Positions 19,088 through 28,564 of a stretch of 64,000 bases of DNA are shown piece after piece; positions within the stretch are counted from its first letter, which is position 1, and each line of letters begins with the position of its first letter. The translations under genes were made by a program, and so were the position numbers. The notes below the pieces were generated by a model. The model had not been told where the DNA came from. It was given only the letters and a program-made list of their open reading frames with translations, and searched no databases. Source of the stretch: Pedobacter cryoconitis. GTDB lineage: Bacteria > Bacteroidota > Bacteroidia > Sphingobacteriales > Sphingobacteriaceae. The stretch is from NCBI RefSeq assembly GCF_014200595.1, contig NZ_JACHCG010000001.1, positions 2,480,001 through 2,544,000 on the forward strand, given 5' to 3'.

Positions 19088-19942
19088 TTACTTTGTGTTG
19101 CCCTGAGCAGCTGCGGAAACCTGGTCCCACTCTTCCCAGCTTGCCAGCCTCTCCGCATAGGCAGTTCGCGTCCATGGTAAATTATGACTGCCCAAATTGA
19201 TTCGCAAAGGTGGATTCTCTGCATCAACAACTTTAAAAATCGCTTCAGAAGTTGCATTAGGATCACCTCTTTCCATTTCGCTTAAACTATTAAAAAACTG
19301 AGTTTTAAAATCCTGATAAATATCAAGACCTGCTGCAAATTTTAAAGACTCCGGACTACCGAATTCAGTTGCATAAGCACCTGGCTCTATAATAGTTACT
19401 TTAATTCCGAAAGCTTCGACTTCTGCGGCCAAACTTTCATGAATTGCCTCGAATGCCCATTTTGAAGAGCAGTAATAGCCGATAACCGGCAATACTACAT
19501 GGCCAAGGTTGCTGGATGTCCCAAGGATGTGGCCCCCGCCTTGCTTGCGTAACAAAGGTAATGCTGCCTGGATAACAGCAACCGGACCTAAAACGTTGGT
19601 TTCATACATCGCCCTGATCTCATCTGCGTTAGCCTCTTCTATCGTTCCTACTAAAGAATAACCCGCATTGTTTAGCACGATATCTAACCTCCCAAAATGA
19701 GCGTGTGCCTGTTCTACAACAGTCTTAACCTGTCCGGCATTGGTCACATCCAACTCCAAAGTCAGCACATGCTCACCGTATTTTTCTTTAAGATCAGCAA
19801 TACTGGTCAATTGACGTGCTGTTGCTGCAACTTTATCTCCCCGTTTAAGGGCTGCTTCGGTCCAGACCCTCCCAAAACCCCGGGAACTACCTGTAATGAA
19901 CCAAACTTTATTTGTACCTGGATTATTATTTTGTTGTGTCAT
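19088..19942 (-). CDS. Short-chain dehydrogenase/reductase (SDR)
   Basis: A 284-residue classical SDR. The cofactor motif TGSSRGFGR (about residues 17-25), NNAG (91-94), catalytic Ser in GTSSNLG and Tyr157-x-x-x-Lys161 (YCSSK) are all intact. The Arg after the glycine motif suggests NADP(H). The C-terminal part follows the family in which oxidoreductases sit beside AraC regulators. A direct-repeat operator lies just upstream (19997-20033), and the AraC gene ending at 20038 is the likely controller. The substrate is unknown. Confidence 0.92.
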   Translation of the reverse strand: MTQQNNNPGTNKVWFITGSSRGFGRVWTEAALKRGDKVAATARQLTSIADLKEKYGEHVLTLELDVTNAGQVKTVVEQAHAHFGRLDIVLNNAGYSLVGTIEEANADEIRAMYETNVLGPVAVIQAALPLLRKQGGGHILGTSSNLGHVVLPVIGYYCSSKWAFEAIHESLAAEVEAFGIKVTIIEPGAYATEFGSPESLKFAAGLDIYQDFKTQFFNSLSEMERGDPNATSEAIFKVVDAENPPLRINLGSHNLPWTRTAYAERLASWEEWDQVSAAAQGNTK

Positions 19943-19996
19943 AATTTTAGCTTTCTAATTTAACACAACAAATGTCTGTAAATGGCACTCCCCCCA

Positions 19997-20033
19997 TGTA
20001 GCTCAATTGAGGACAATTGTAGCCAAATTGAGG
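19997..20033. promoter_or_regulatory. AraC-type direct-repeat operator
   Basis: Two 16-bp direct repeats, TGTAGCTCAATTGAGG at 19997-20012 and TGTAGCCAAATTGAGG at 20018-20033, match at 14 of 16 positions. They begin exactly 21 bp apart, two helical turns. This is the geometry used by AraC-family proteins. The site lies 55 bp upstream of the SDR start at 19942. Confidence 0.75.
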
Positions 20034-20037
20034 TATT

Positions 20038-20991
20038 TTAAATTGCTGAATACTTTTTAGGTTTCATTCCGTTATGCTGTTCAAAGACTCTTGAAAAATG
20101 GCTCAGGTTAGTAAACCCCAACTGATAACCAACTTCAGAAACTGTCAGGCGTTTTTCCCTGAGTAGTCTTGCCGCTTTCTCCATCCGCATAAACTGGTAA
20201 TATTCAAAAATCCCTTTACCAAATGTCTGTTTAAACAGCTTTCGAAGTTTAGGTTCACTCATGCCCATTTCTCTGGCAAGTGCGGCAATATTTGGTGGCT
20301 CGGCAAGATTAGATTGCAAGCGGGTCTTAACGGCATATATAGCTTTGATATCGTTGATATGCATACCGCCGATTGGCACAGCCTCCCGCTGCATCAGCAG
20401 TGCAAAAATATGACAAAGCAACTCTTCGCATTTCAGCTTGCAGTAATGACTTTCCAAACTTTCCGGTACAGGCACATGCAGCATTTCATTAGCCGTTTTG
20501 ATCATTTCGGATGAGATATCCATCTCCAGTACAAAGTTACCACTGGCCTGCAAAACGCTGGCTACCACCGGATAATCTATATTTCCGAAGAGCTGGTTCA
20601 GATATTGCCGGGAAACACTAATGGTTACACTTCCAAAACTGGTATTCGAAGGCATATCGATGATAGAAGAAACTGCCTGCGTGCAAATCAGGACATTTGC
20701 GCGTTCGGGCAATAATTTAACACCTGGCTGGACAATTGGAGGAAAAACGCCACTCAACATCAATACTACATATTCCTGCTCTTCCATCGCTTCATTTGTC
20801 CACTCTACCAGCACATCCTCTTTCAGGTGATAATTCCGGATCATCACCCTCAACTCATTTCCCCAGGAAAAACCAGTCAGGAAACCACCACCATAGTTTT
20901 CAGGAATATGTATAAATCGCCCGCGGACGGTGGCGCCCAGGGCACGGACAAAGTCAGACATCATGCCCGGTCCATTGGCTAATATTTTCAT
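20038..20991 (-). CDS. AraC-family transcriptional regulator
   Basis: A 317-residue regulator of a different subgroup from its two neighbours. The C-terminal AraC domain is clear (ALAREMGMSEPKLRKLFKQ, then VGYQLGFTNLSHFSRVFEQ, MKPKKYS). The N-terminal effector half is unrecognised. It is encoded upstream of, and in the same direction as, the SDR gene at 19088, with a 21-bp-phased direct repeat between them. It also diverges from the SDR gene at 21154. Confidence 0.92.
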   Translation of the reverse strand: MKILANGPGMMSDFVRALGATVRGRFIHIPENYGGGFLTGFSWGNELRVMIRNYHLKEDVLVEWTNEAMEEQEYVVLMLSGVFPPIVQPGVKLLPERANVLICTQAVSSIIDMPSNTSFGSVTISVSRQYLNQLFGNIDYPVVASVLQASGNFVLEMDISSEMIKTANEMLHVPVPESLESHYCKLKCEELLCHIFALLMQREAVPIGGMHINDIKAIYAVKTRLQSNLAEPPNIAALAREMGMSEPKLRKLFKQTFGKGIFEYYQFMRMEKAARLLREKRLTVSEVGYQLGFTNLSHFSRVFEQHNGMKPKKYSAI

Positions 20992-21075
20992 TCTCGACTA
21001 TATTATTATTTATTTCAGCTATTTTAATCCTAAAGCTACACTTTATTCAGTAAACATGCAGATCAGCAGGAGAAA

Positions 21076-21104
21076 ATATGTATCCGATATTCAGCGATAT
21101 GTAT
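21076..21104. promoter_or_regulatory. Possible AraC-type direct repeat in divergent promoter
   Basis: The octamer ATATGTAT occurs at 21076-21083 and again at 21097-21104, 21 bp apart. It lies between the divergent AraC (20991) and SDR (21154) genes. The repeat is short and AT-rich, so chance is possible, but the spacing matches the stronger site at 19997-20033. Confidence 0.4.
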
Positions 21105-21153
21105 AACTCCCCTCACCCTACTGCCAGTAATTTTACAGCATAAAATAACGAAT

Positions 21154-21975
21154 ATGAAATCTAAAATAATTTTAATAACGGGCGCATCCAGAGGACTCGG
21201 AAAAATATGGGCAGAAGCTTTTTTAAAACGTGGCGATAAAGTAATCGCTACTGCGCGGAATATTGATTCATTAAAGGATCTTGTAGCTACTTATGGGGAG
21301 GCAATATTGCCCGTTAAACTAGATGTAAACGATCGTGAACAATGTTTTGCTGCTGTGAAACAAGCAGATGAATATTTTGGAGGCATCGACGTGCTGATCA
21401 ATAATGCAGGTTATGGTTTATTTGGTGCTATTGAGGAGACTACCGAGCAGGAAGCCAGAGATCAGATGGAAACCAATGTATTTGGTTTATTGTGGATGAC
21501 ACAGGCCATTATCCCGGTTATGCGGGAACAAGGTTTTGGACATATTATACAGATTTCAAGTGTACTGGGCGTTGCAGCAACACCGATTTTAGGTATTTAC
21601 AATGCTTCAAAATGGGCACTCGAAGGATTAAGTGAAAGTCTTGCGGCTGAGGTTAAGGGATTTGGTATAGCTGTAAGCATTGTTGAACCCAATGCATTTA
21701 GTACAGACTGGAATGCAGCTTCAGCGGTCAGAACAAAATCAATTGCACTTTATGACGGCATAAAAGAGGCCTTAAATAGCTATTTCACACCCGGCATGAT
21801 CGGCAATCCGGAAGCCACTGCACCAGCCATTTTAAAATTAGTGGACAGTGAAAAACCACCATTACGTTTACTTTTAGGAAAGCTCGCTTTACCGCGCGTT
21901 CAACAGGTTTATGCAGATCGGCTGGCGGTTTGGGAATCCTGGAAAGAGGTCTCAGCAGCTGCACATGGTCATTAA
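21154..21975 (+). CDS. Short-chain dehydrogenase/reductase (SDR)
   Basis: A 273-residue SDR and a paralogue of the one at 19088. It has TGASRGLGK (about residues 9-17), NNAG (83-86), a catalytic Ser in QISSVLG and YNASK (Tyr149, Lys153). Its C-terminus (VYADRLAVWESWKEVSAAA) matches the same region of the other SDR almost word for word, so the two arose by duplication. It diverges from the AraC gene at 20038 and is followed by another AraC gene. Confidence 0.92.
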   Translation: MKSKIILITGASRGLGKIWAEAFLKRGDKVIATARNIDSLKDLVATYGEAILPVKLDVNDREQCFAAVKQADEYFGGIDVLINNAGYGLFGAIEETTEQEARDQMETNVFGLLWMTQAIIPVMREQGFGHIIQISSVLGVAATPILGIYNASKWALEGLSESLAAEVKGFGIAVSIVEPNAFSTDWNAASAVRTKSIALYDGIKEALNSYFTPGMIGNPEATAPAILKLVDSEKPPLRLLLGKLALPRVQQVYADRLAVWESWKEVSAAAHGH

Positions 21976-21990
21976 TTAGTTAAATTGAAT

Positions 21991-22028
21991 AAAGATACAG
22001 TATCTCTTAAGCCAGATGCTGTATCTTT
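21991..22028 (+). promoter_or_regulatory. 10-bp inverted repeat ending at the AraC start codon
   Basis: AAAGATACAG (21991-22000) and CTGTATCTTT (22019-22028) form a perfect 10-bp stem that ends at the base before the ATG at 22029. As RNA it would bury the ribosome-binding region. It lacks a T-run, so it is a poor terminator. It may be an operator or a translational switch, or the true start may lie slightly downstream (ATG at 22035 or 22077). Confidence 0.5.
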
Positions 22029-22928
22029 ATGAAGATGAAGCATTTTAATTCAAGCGAACCGCATCAAAACAGTGGGATGCCGATGTCGGAAAACACCTTA
22101 CTCAGGCTGATTACCTGTGTGGATATATGTCCGGATACCTGCGGTATTGCCAAAAATGAATATACCACTGATTTTTATACGATTGCATTTAAGAAAGTCA
22201 TATCAGGCAGTCTTTATTACGGCCGGACAAAATACGATCATCAGGGAGGTTCTATGACTTATTTCAAACCTGGTCAGGCCGTTGAACTTAAGAATATCAA
22301 ACTTGAAGGAAGTGGGTTTACAATCATGTTTCACCCCGATTTCCTGAACGGGGAGCAATTACATCAACTTATCAAAAAATATAGTTTTTTCGACTACGAA
22401 ACCAATGAGGCCCTTCATATTTCATCCCGCGAAGAAGAAATTATGTGGGAACTATTCCGGAAGATTGAAACGGAATATCATAACAATCAGGACGAATATA
22501 GCAAAGAGATCATCCTTGGTCATATTGAAGCCATTCTCAAATATTCCCAGCGGTTCTATAAGCGTCAGTTTCTAAACAGGAACGAACTGACAGGTAAAGT
22601 AATTTCCAGATTTAATCAGGCAATACTACAGTATTTTGAGAACGGGGCATTACAGACCAACGGTTTACCCACCGTTACGGCTATTGCAGCACAATTAAAG
22701 ATGTCTCCAGGTTATCTCAGTGACTTGCTAAGGCAGGAAACAGGAAAATCGGCAATTGACCACATCCACAGCTATCTGATTTCAGAAGCAAAAAACTTAT
22801 TGGTTGGTGCCAATCTTACTGTAGCACAAATCGCCTATCAGCTTGGATTTGAAAACCCTCCTTATTTTTCCAGACTTTTCAGAAAAGAAACAGGGCTTAA
22901 TCCTGTTGCTTATCGCAAACAGCATTAA
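22029..22928 (+). CDS. AraC-family transcriptional regulator
   Basis: A 299-residue regulator, paralogous to the protein at 18091. The sensor half contains the same ...FHPDFL...SFFDYETNEALHIS block. The C-terminal AraC domain reads KMSPGYLSDLLRQETGKS and IAYQLGFENPPYFSRLFRK. Its start is uncertain because the annotated ATG abuts a 10-bp hairpin. It is probably co-transcribed with the next AraC gene, which begins 10 bp after its stop. Confidence 0.9.
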   Translation: MKMKHFNSSEPHQNSGMPMSENTLLRLITCVDICPDTCGIAKNEYTTDFYTIAFKKVISGSLYYGRTKYDHQGGSMTYFKPGQAVELKNIKLEGSGFTIMFHPDFLNGEQLHQLIKKYSFFDYETNEALHISSREEEIMWELFRKIETEYHNNQDEYSKEIILGHIEAILKYSQRFYKRQFLNRNELTGKVISRFNQAILQYFENGALQTNGLPTVTAIAAQLKMSPGYLSDLLRQETGKSAIDHIHSYLISEAKNLLVGANLTVAQIAYQLGFENPPYFSRLFRKETGLNPVAYRKQH

Positions 22929-22938
22929 CAGACCAGAT

Positions 22939-23760
22939 ATGCTGCACCAAGAATTTGAACCCCCTGAAGAGTTACGCGACACTATAAAATGCTTTTGGTA
23001 TAACAGAAGAGACGCCGAAGAATTAAAAGCTGATTTTGAGGTACTACCTGATGGTTACGCTGAAATTATTTTTCATTTCGGAGGTGCATGCAGCATTTCT
23101 TACCCTGGTGTTTTACAGCCATTGCCATCACCATTTATGATGGGACTGCTCAATCAACCTGTTCTTTTAAACGCGAAAAACCGTTTAGAGATTATTGCGA
23201 TCAGATGCTTTCCATGGACCGTATTTGACTTACTTGAACTACCTTCCGGCAAAAACGGAGTCCACGTATTTGAACACCCTATCGCCCGGCTTCAACCCAC
23301 ACTGAGCAAATTGATTGATGCGGGTAAAATAGCTGAAGCATTTTTTCAGGTAAAAGAATACTTCCTCCAGGCATGGGCAAAAACCACTATTGAAGACAAT
23401 ACCTTGTTTAAAGCCGGAGTTGCGATGAGAGAAACAAAAGGCACTATGCCGGTAAGCGAGGTAGCAGCGGCAGCTCATGCCACAGTTCGTACTCTGGAAA
23501 GGAAGTTCAAACAGTCTTCCGGCCATACCGTAAAGGACGTGTCCGGTCTGATGCGTTTTGAACAGGTGCGAAACCAATTATGGCTTTGTCCGGATACTAA
23601 CATAACCGGATTAGCTCATGAGCTGGGTTATACGGATCAATCCCACCTCAGCAGAGAATTCAAACGTTACAGCGGCACTACGCCAGCAGCATTCGCAAAA
23701 AAAGCAAAGAAAGGGAAACAAGTTGTAAGCACCGATTTTGTCGCATTTATACAAGCCTGA
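22939..23760 (+). CDS. AraC-family regulator with DUF6597-like N-terminus
   Basis: A 273-residue regulator. The ATG at 22939 lies just after the previous stop and is preferred over an overlapping in-frame upstream start. The N-terminus (PPEELRDTIKCFWY, then FEVLPDGYAEIIFHFG) is the DUF6597 domain often joined to AraC-type DNA-binding domains. The C-terminal half has VRTLERKFKQSSGHT and HELGYTDQSHLSREFKR. The FAD monooxygenase gene starts 40 bp downstream and is the likely target. Confidence 0.9.
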   Translation: MLHQEFEPPEELRDTIKCFWYNRRDAEELKADFEVLPDGYAEIIFHFGGACSISYPGVLQPLPSPFMMGLLNQPVLLNAKNRLEIIAIRCFPWTVFDLLELPSGKNGVHVFEHPIARLQPTLSKLIDAGKIAEAFFQVKEYFLQAWAKTTIEDNTLFKAGVAMRETKGTMPVSEVAAAAHATVRTLERKFKQSSGHTVKDVSGLMRFEQVRNQLWLCPDTNITGLAHELGYTDQSHLSREFKRYSGTTPAAFAKKAKKGKQVVSTDFVAFIQA

Positions 23761-23800
23761 AGCCAGCGTATTCCAGAATTTTGTGTATCAATAATTCTAT

Positions 23801-25348
23801 ATGAAAGCTACACTTAAAAATAATAAATCAACACAAAATCAAGCTGTTTACGATGTGATCATTTCTGGCGCAGGGCCTGTAGGTCTGTTCCTTGCCTGTG
23901 AACTGGCGCTGGCCAAATGCTCAGTCCTTATTCTGGAAAAGGCAGAGGATCCACGATCACTCTTGAAACAATTTCCTTTCGGGATACGAGGACTTTTCGC
24001 GCCTACTATTGAATCACTTTACCGCCGCGGGTTGCTGGATGAACTTGAAATCCATAAGCATCTTAAAAATCCGCATTCAGGAGCCGTACAAGGTGCTAAT
24101 CGTCAGGCAGGACACTTTGCCGGCATTCCATTTCATGATGGCAATATTGACACTTCCAAGTGGACATACCGCCTTGCCAGTGCTACAGAACCCAGTTTAA
24201 TTTCTGAAATGCAGGAAATTGAAACTGTACTGGCCCGGCGCGCAGCAGCATTGGGTGTAGAAATCAGGCGCGGTCTTGCTATTACTGGTTTTCATCAAAC
24301 CGCAGATGGAGTAACTGTTCAATCAGCTCATCAATCATTTCAGAGTAAATGGCTCGCAGGCTGCGACGGAAGCCGTAGCATTGTTCGCAAAACTGGTGGT
24401 TTTGAATTTGCCGGTACGGAGCCAGAATTTACAGGCTACACTACCCGGATTGATATCGCCGATCCCGAAAAGCTCAATCCGGGCCGAAACGTAACACCAA
24501 CAGGCATGTATATGCAATCCCAGCCAGGATATGTAGTAATACAGGAATTTGACGGCGGAGCATTTCATACCTCAGAAAAACAGGTCACGCTTGAGCATAT
24601 TCAAGAGGTTTTACGCCGCGTCTCGAATACCGATGTTACGATCACCACCTTACACACTGCAACCACCTGGACTGACCGGGCAAGACAAGCCACAACTTAC
24701 CGCAACGGACGCGTAATTTTAGCCGGCGATGCCGCACATATTCACGCGCCACTGGGAGGACAAGGACTTAACCTTGGACTGGGCGATGCGATGAACCTTG
24801 GCTGGAAACTTGCTGCAACTATTCAGGAAAAAGCTCCGGAAGGCTTGCTGGACAGTTATTATACCGAACGACACCCAATCGGCCTACAGGTTCTGGATTG
24901 GTCACGTGCACAGGTTGCTATCATGCAACCAAGTCCGGCTGCCCGCGCACTGCATGCAATTTTCCGCGACCTGATGAATACGCGTGACGGTGCTACTTAT
25001 ATGGCAGCAAGAATGTGGGGTATTTTCACGCACTATAATCTTGGTGGCGACCATCCCTTAACTGGCCACAGCGTTCCCAACTTTGAATTCGAAGATGGCG
25101 TTAAAATTGGTGAACTAATGCACGATGGAAAAGCTATCCTTCTTGATTTTGACAGCAATGATGACCTTCAAACTCTCGCAAATGAATATGGTGACCAGAT
25201 CAGGTATATTTCAGCAAATGTAAAAGACCGATTAACTGTAAGTGCCCTGTTGATACGCCCTGATGGGATTATTGCCTGGGCTTCTTCGAACAATATATCA
25301 GATTACGAAGAACTCAGGAAAGCTGCTGCCCGCTGGTTTGTTTTATAG
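23801..25348 (+). CDS. FAD-dependent aromatic monooxygenase (PheA/TfdB type)
   Basis: A 515-residue flavoprotein hydroxylase. The FAD motif GAGPVGL (about residues 23-29), the DG motif in AGCDGSRS and the second FAD motif GDAAHIHAPLGGQGLNLGL are intact. A C-terminal thioredoxin-like domain (about 420-515) is as expected for phenol-hydroxylase-type enzymes, which dimerise through it. Such enzymes hydroxylate aromatic rings with NAD(P)H and O2, or modify polyketides and antibiotics such as rifampicin or tetracycline. The AraC gene upstream suggests inducible expression. Its last 6 bp overlap the convergent GNAT gene. Confidence 0.9.
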   Translation: MKATLKNNKSTQNQAVYDVIISGAGPVGLFLACELALAKCSVLILEKAEDPRSLLKQFPFGIRGLFAPTIESLYRRGLLDELEIHKHLKNPHSGAVQGANRQAGHFAGIPFHDGNIDTSKWTYRLASATEPSLISEMQEIETVLARRAAALGVEIRRGLAITGFHQTADGVTVQSAHQSFQSKWLAGCDGSRSIVRKTGGFEFAGTEPEFTGYTTRIDIADPEKLNPGRNVTPTGMYMQSQPGYVVIQEFDGGAFHTSEKQVTLEHIQEVLRRVSNTDVTITTLHTATTWTDRARQATTYRNGRVILAGDAAHIHAPLGGQGLNLGLGDAMNLGWKLAATIQEKAPEGLLDSYYTERHPIGLQVLDWSRAQVAIMQPSPAARALHAIFRDLMNTRDGATYMAARMWGIFTHYNLGGDHPLTGHSVPNFEFEDGVKIGELMHDGKAILLDFDSNDDLQTLANEYGDQIRYISANVKDRLTVSALLIRPDGIIAWASSNNISDYEELRKAAARWFVL

Positions 25349-25852
25349 TTGCAAAACGTACATCACTTCATCTGCGGATACACCGTCTGGCCAGGTTACT
25401 TCTTTTGTATAGGTATATTTAAAACCAAACCGTTGATTTGCAGCTTTGGAAATTTCATTGCCTGCTCTATGAGAAACAGTAATTGAACTGCATTTTTTCT
25501 CTCTTGCCCAGTCAATTCGTGCCTGATAAAATAACCTGGCCAGTCCTTTCCCCCGATGCTCCGGCCTAATGAAAGAGGAAAATAAAACTGCTGATGTTGC
25601 GTCATCTCTATCAATAGCCACACCAGTCAAACCGATTATCGAGTCTATATTATATAAAACAAATATGGCGCGTTTATCATTTTCTAATAAAGCGATCCAG
25701 TCATTTTGGCTATAAGTAACTTCTTTCAGGTAACTGCTACCAAACATTTCAGCATTACTTTGCAATGCTTCCAGTCTGATTGATTTATATTCTGCCCATT
25801 CCGAAGGCAGCAAACGGTGCAGAGAGTAATTATCTTCTGTATTACTTTTCAT
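25343..25852 (-). CDS. GNAT-family N-acetyltransferase
   Basis: A 169-residue acetyltransferase. Acetyl-CoA binding motif A is visible as FIRPEHRGKGLARLFYQARIDWA (Arg/Gln-x-x-Gly-x-Gly/Ala pattern near residue 95-100), followed by the motif B region. The acceptor is unknown. It converges with the monooxygenase gene and overlaps its stop by 6 bp. Confidence 0.88.
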   Translation of the reverse strand: MKSNTEDNYSLHRLLPSEWAEYKSIRLEALQSNAEMFGSSYLKEVTYSQNDWIALLENDKRAIFVLYNIDSIIGLTGVAIDRDDATSAVLFSSFIRPEHRGKGLARLFYQARIDWAREKKCSSITVSHRAGNEISKAANQRFGFKYTYTKEVTWPDGVSADEVMYVLQL

Positions 25853-26016
25853 TGTTAAATATTTGCGGTTGATGCATTATAAATAAAAAATTGTAATTAG
25901 TAATCTTAGAACAACGATTTATTTCAAAATTTCTTCATATTGTATCAATTTACTATCATGGCAATGAAACATTTATTATTTATGTTAAACTTGCTATTCA
26001 GATAGCACAACCAAAT

Positions 26017-28551
26017 ATGAACATCAGTAAATCTATAACCTTAGTGTTTGCTTTGGTTCCTTCACTGCTTATTGCCCAGCCTAAAACCGGATCATCCTAT
26101 AATTATAACCGTGCTCCGCTTGCTGCAAGTACTTATATACAACTCCCGCTGGGCAGTATCAAAGCTAAAGGATGGTTACTCAAACAGCTGGAGCTACAAA
26201 AAGACGGAGCAACAGGACATGCTGAAGAACTTTATTCAGAAGCTTCCGATCTTGGTGCAGGTTCTGACTGGCTTGGTGGCAAGGGTGAAAGCTGGGAACG
26301 TGTCCCCTACTATGTAAAAGGATTGGTTGCACTCGCCTATACACTGGATGATGCAGAGTTAAAGAAAAAGGCTCAGAAATGGATAAACTGGACTTTAGAT
26401 CACCAACAACCTGATGGTACATTTGGCCCGGTAAAAATGAATGACTGGTGGCCCCGGATGCCAATGATGTATGCGATACAAAGCTATTATGAGGCTACAG
26501 GTGACAAAAGGGTCATTGATTTTTTTACCAGATATTTCAAATACCAGCTAAACAATCTGGATCAAAAACCGCTAACGGAATGGAGTAAATCAAGAACTGG
26601 TGATAATATAGAAATTGTATTCTGGCTTTATAATATCACCGGTGAAAAATCGCTTTTAACGCTTGCAGAGAAATTAAAATCACAAGCTTACCCATGGGCA
26701 TCTATTTACACTAAGAATCAATTTTATTTTTATGGTGATGATTTCCATACCAAACATAGTGTCAGTGTGGGGCAGGCACTTAAATTCCCTGTACTCTATT
26801 CACAGCTGGAACAGACCGCATTTTACAGAGAAGCTACTGAAAAAGGGATTGCCCATTTAATAAGAGATCATGGTCAGGCATCAGGAATTGCTTCCGGAAC
26901 TGAATTTCTGGCTGGAAAAAGTTCTTTTCAGGGAACTGAAACCTGTACTGTTGTGGAATGGATGCAAAGTCTGGAAACCGCAGCCAGAATAGTGCATGAT
27001 GCACAGGTTGGAGACAGGCTGGAAAAGATTGCTTTTAATACATTGCCGGCACAGTTCAGCAGAGATATCAAATCTCATTTATATTATACACAGCCAAATC
27101 AAGTAGTCTGTAAACATGGAAACTCCGGCTTTGATGAGGATTATGATGGGGCGTTGCTTTTAAGCCCGTATTCAGGAATGGGCTGCTGTAGGTATAATAT
27201 GCATATGGGCTGGCCGTATTTTGTAAAAAATAGCTGGACAGCAACTCCGGATAAAGGGCTGGCGGTAATTGCTTATGCCCCGGTTGAAGTCAACGCTTTT
27301 GTCGCAAACTCAGTTCCAGTTAAACTTCAAGTCGTTACTGATTATCCGTTTGAGGAAAAAATAAGAATTAAAATAGAGCTGGCAAAAACTGCTTTTTTTC
27401 CTTTGAAACTGAGGATTCCAGCGTGGTGCAAAAATCCACAAATTACTGTTAATGGTAAAAAATCGGCTGGCGTTAAACCAGATCAGATTTACACGATTAA
27501 CAGAAAATGGGACACACAAGACGAAGTTGTACTCAACTTCCCTATGGAAGTAAAAGTAACTGAGCAGGTTAATAATTCTGTAACTGTAGAACGCGGTCCA
27601 ATTGTATATGCATTGCAAATTGATGCAAAATATGATCAGGTTAAAAAACATCCGGTAAATGGTTTCTTTGATTATGAAGTGTCTGCTGCTTCTGCGTGGA
27701 ATTACGGACTGGTTGTTAACCGGAATGACTTGGTAGGGTCTATAAAAGTTCAGCAAACTACAATGCCCGAAAATCCCTTTATCCAGGCTACTACACCAGT
27801 TAAACTGAAAATTTCAGCTAAAAAAATACCTGCCTGGACTTTGGCTTATAATCAGATGCATGCTTTAGAAGTACCAGCAAGCCCGGTTGCCTCTTCAGAA
27901 CCAACAGAAGAAATTACACTTACCCCGTTTGGGAGTGAAAACATCAGGATCAGTAATTTCCCCGTTATTGGCATTCCCAAAAGTTCAGGAAAACAGTTTA
28001 AAGAAGATTTCAGCCACACAACGCTTAAAAACTGGTTGATTTATGGCGGAAGCTGGTATATTAAGGACGGGGCATTTCATTCTGCTTCCAATAAAGGTTC
28101 ATGGGGATATGGGATACATGGGTCAAAAGCGATTGCCAGCGGAACACTGTTTGATGATCTGAGTTACGAAGCATTAATCCGGCTCAATTCAAAAGGCAAT
28201 GCAGGATTATTGTTCAGAGTTACTGATCAGGTTATCGGCGCCGATGCTTACGATGGTTACTATTTAGGGATTAATGCATCGTCAGGAAAAGTGGAATTAG
28301 GTAAATCAGTTGATCAGAAATGGGTTTTATTGGCATCAAAAGACCAAAAACTGGAAACCGGAAAAGCATATAAAGTTAGAATAGAGGCAAAAGGCAGTTC
28401 TATTGAAGTGTATTTTAACGACAAAGCTACGGAACCTTTAATTTCAGTGACAGATACTACGTTTAAAAGTGGTACTATAGGTGTCAGAGCATATGATGCG
28501 CTGACAACCATTGATGATTTACTTGTTAAGGAGCTGAAGACGAGGAAATAG
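26017..28551 (+). CDS. GH127-family (DUF1680) beta-L-arabinofuranosidase-like enzyme
   Basis: An 844-residue exported glycoside hydrolase with a signal peptide (about residues 1-20, ending LLIAQ). The (alpha/alpha)6 catalytic domain carries the zinc/cysteine nucleophile set: Glu308-x-Cys310 in GTETCTVVEW and the Cys390-Cys391 pair in GMGCCRYNMH, as in GH127/GH146 enzymes that release beta-L-arabinofuranose. About residues 665-844 form a separate beta-sandwich (LamG/DUF1080-like) that probably binds sugar. Family members with other specificities exist, so arabinose is likely but not certain. It is not linked to the SusC/D pair here. Confidence 0.88.
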   Translation: MNISKSITLVFALVPSLLIAQPKTGSSYNYNRAPLAASTYIQLPLGSIKAKGWLLKQLELQKDGATGHAEELYSEASDLGAGSDWLGGKGESWERVPYYVKGLVALAYTLDDAELKKKAQKWINWTLDHQQPDGTFGPVKMNDWWPRMPMMYAIQSYYEATGDKRVIDFFTRYFKYQLNNLDQKPLTEWSKSRTGDNIEIVFWLYNITGEKSLLTLAEKLKSQAYPWASIYTKNQFYFYGDDFHTKHSVSVGQALKFPVLYSQLEQTAFYREATEKGIAHLIRDHGQASGIASGTEFLAGKSSFQGTETCTVVEWMQSLETAARIVHDAQVGDRLEKIAFNTLPAQFSRDIKSHLYYTQPNQVVCKHGNSGFDEDYDGALLLSPYSGMGCCRYNMHMGWPYFVKNSWTATPDKGLAVIAYAPVEVNAFVANSVPVKLQVVTDYPFEEKIRIKIELAKTAFFPLKLRIPAWCKNPQITVNGKKSAGVKPDQIYTINRKWDTQDEVVLNFPMEVKVTEQVNNSVTVERGPIVYALQIDAKYDQVKKHPVNGFFDYEVSAASAWNYGLVVNRNDLVGSIKVQQTTMPENPFIQATTPVKLKISAKKIPAWTLAYNQMHALEVPASPVASSEPTEEITLTPFGSENIRISNFPVIGIPKSSGKQFKEDFSHTTLKNWLIYGGSWYIKDGAFHSASNKGSWGYGIHGSKAIASGTLFDDLSYEALIRLNSKGNAGLLFRVTDQVIGADAYDGYYLGINASSGKVELGKSVDQKWVLLASKDQKLETGKAYKVRIEAKGSSIEVYFNDKATEPLISVTDTTFKSGTIGVRAYDALTTIDDLLVKELKTRK

Positions 28552-28564
28552 GTGATAGTTCTAA

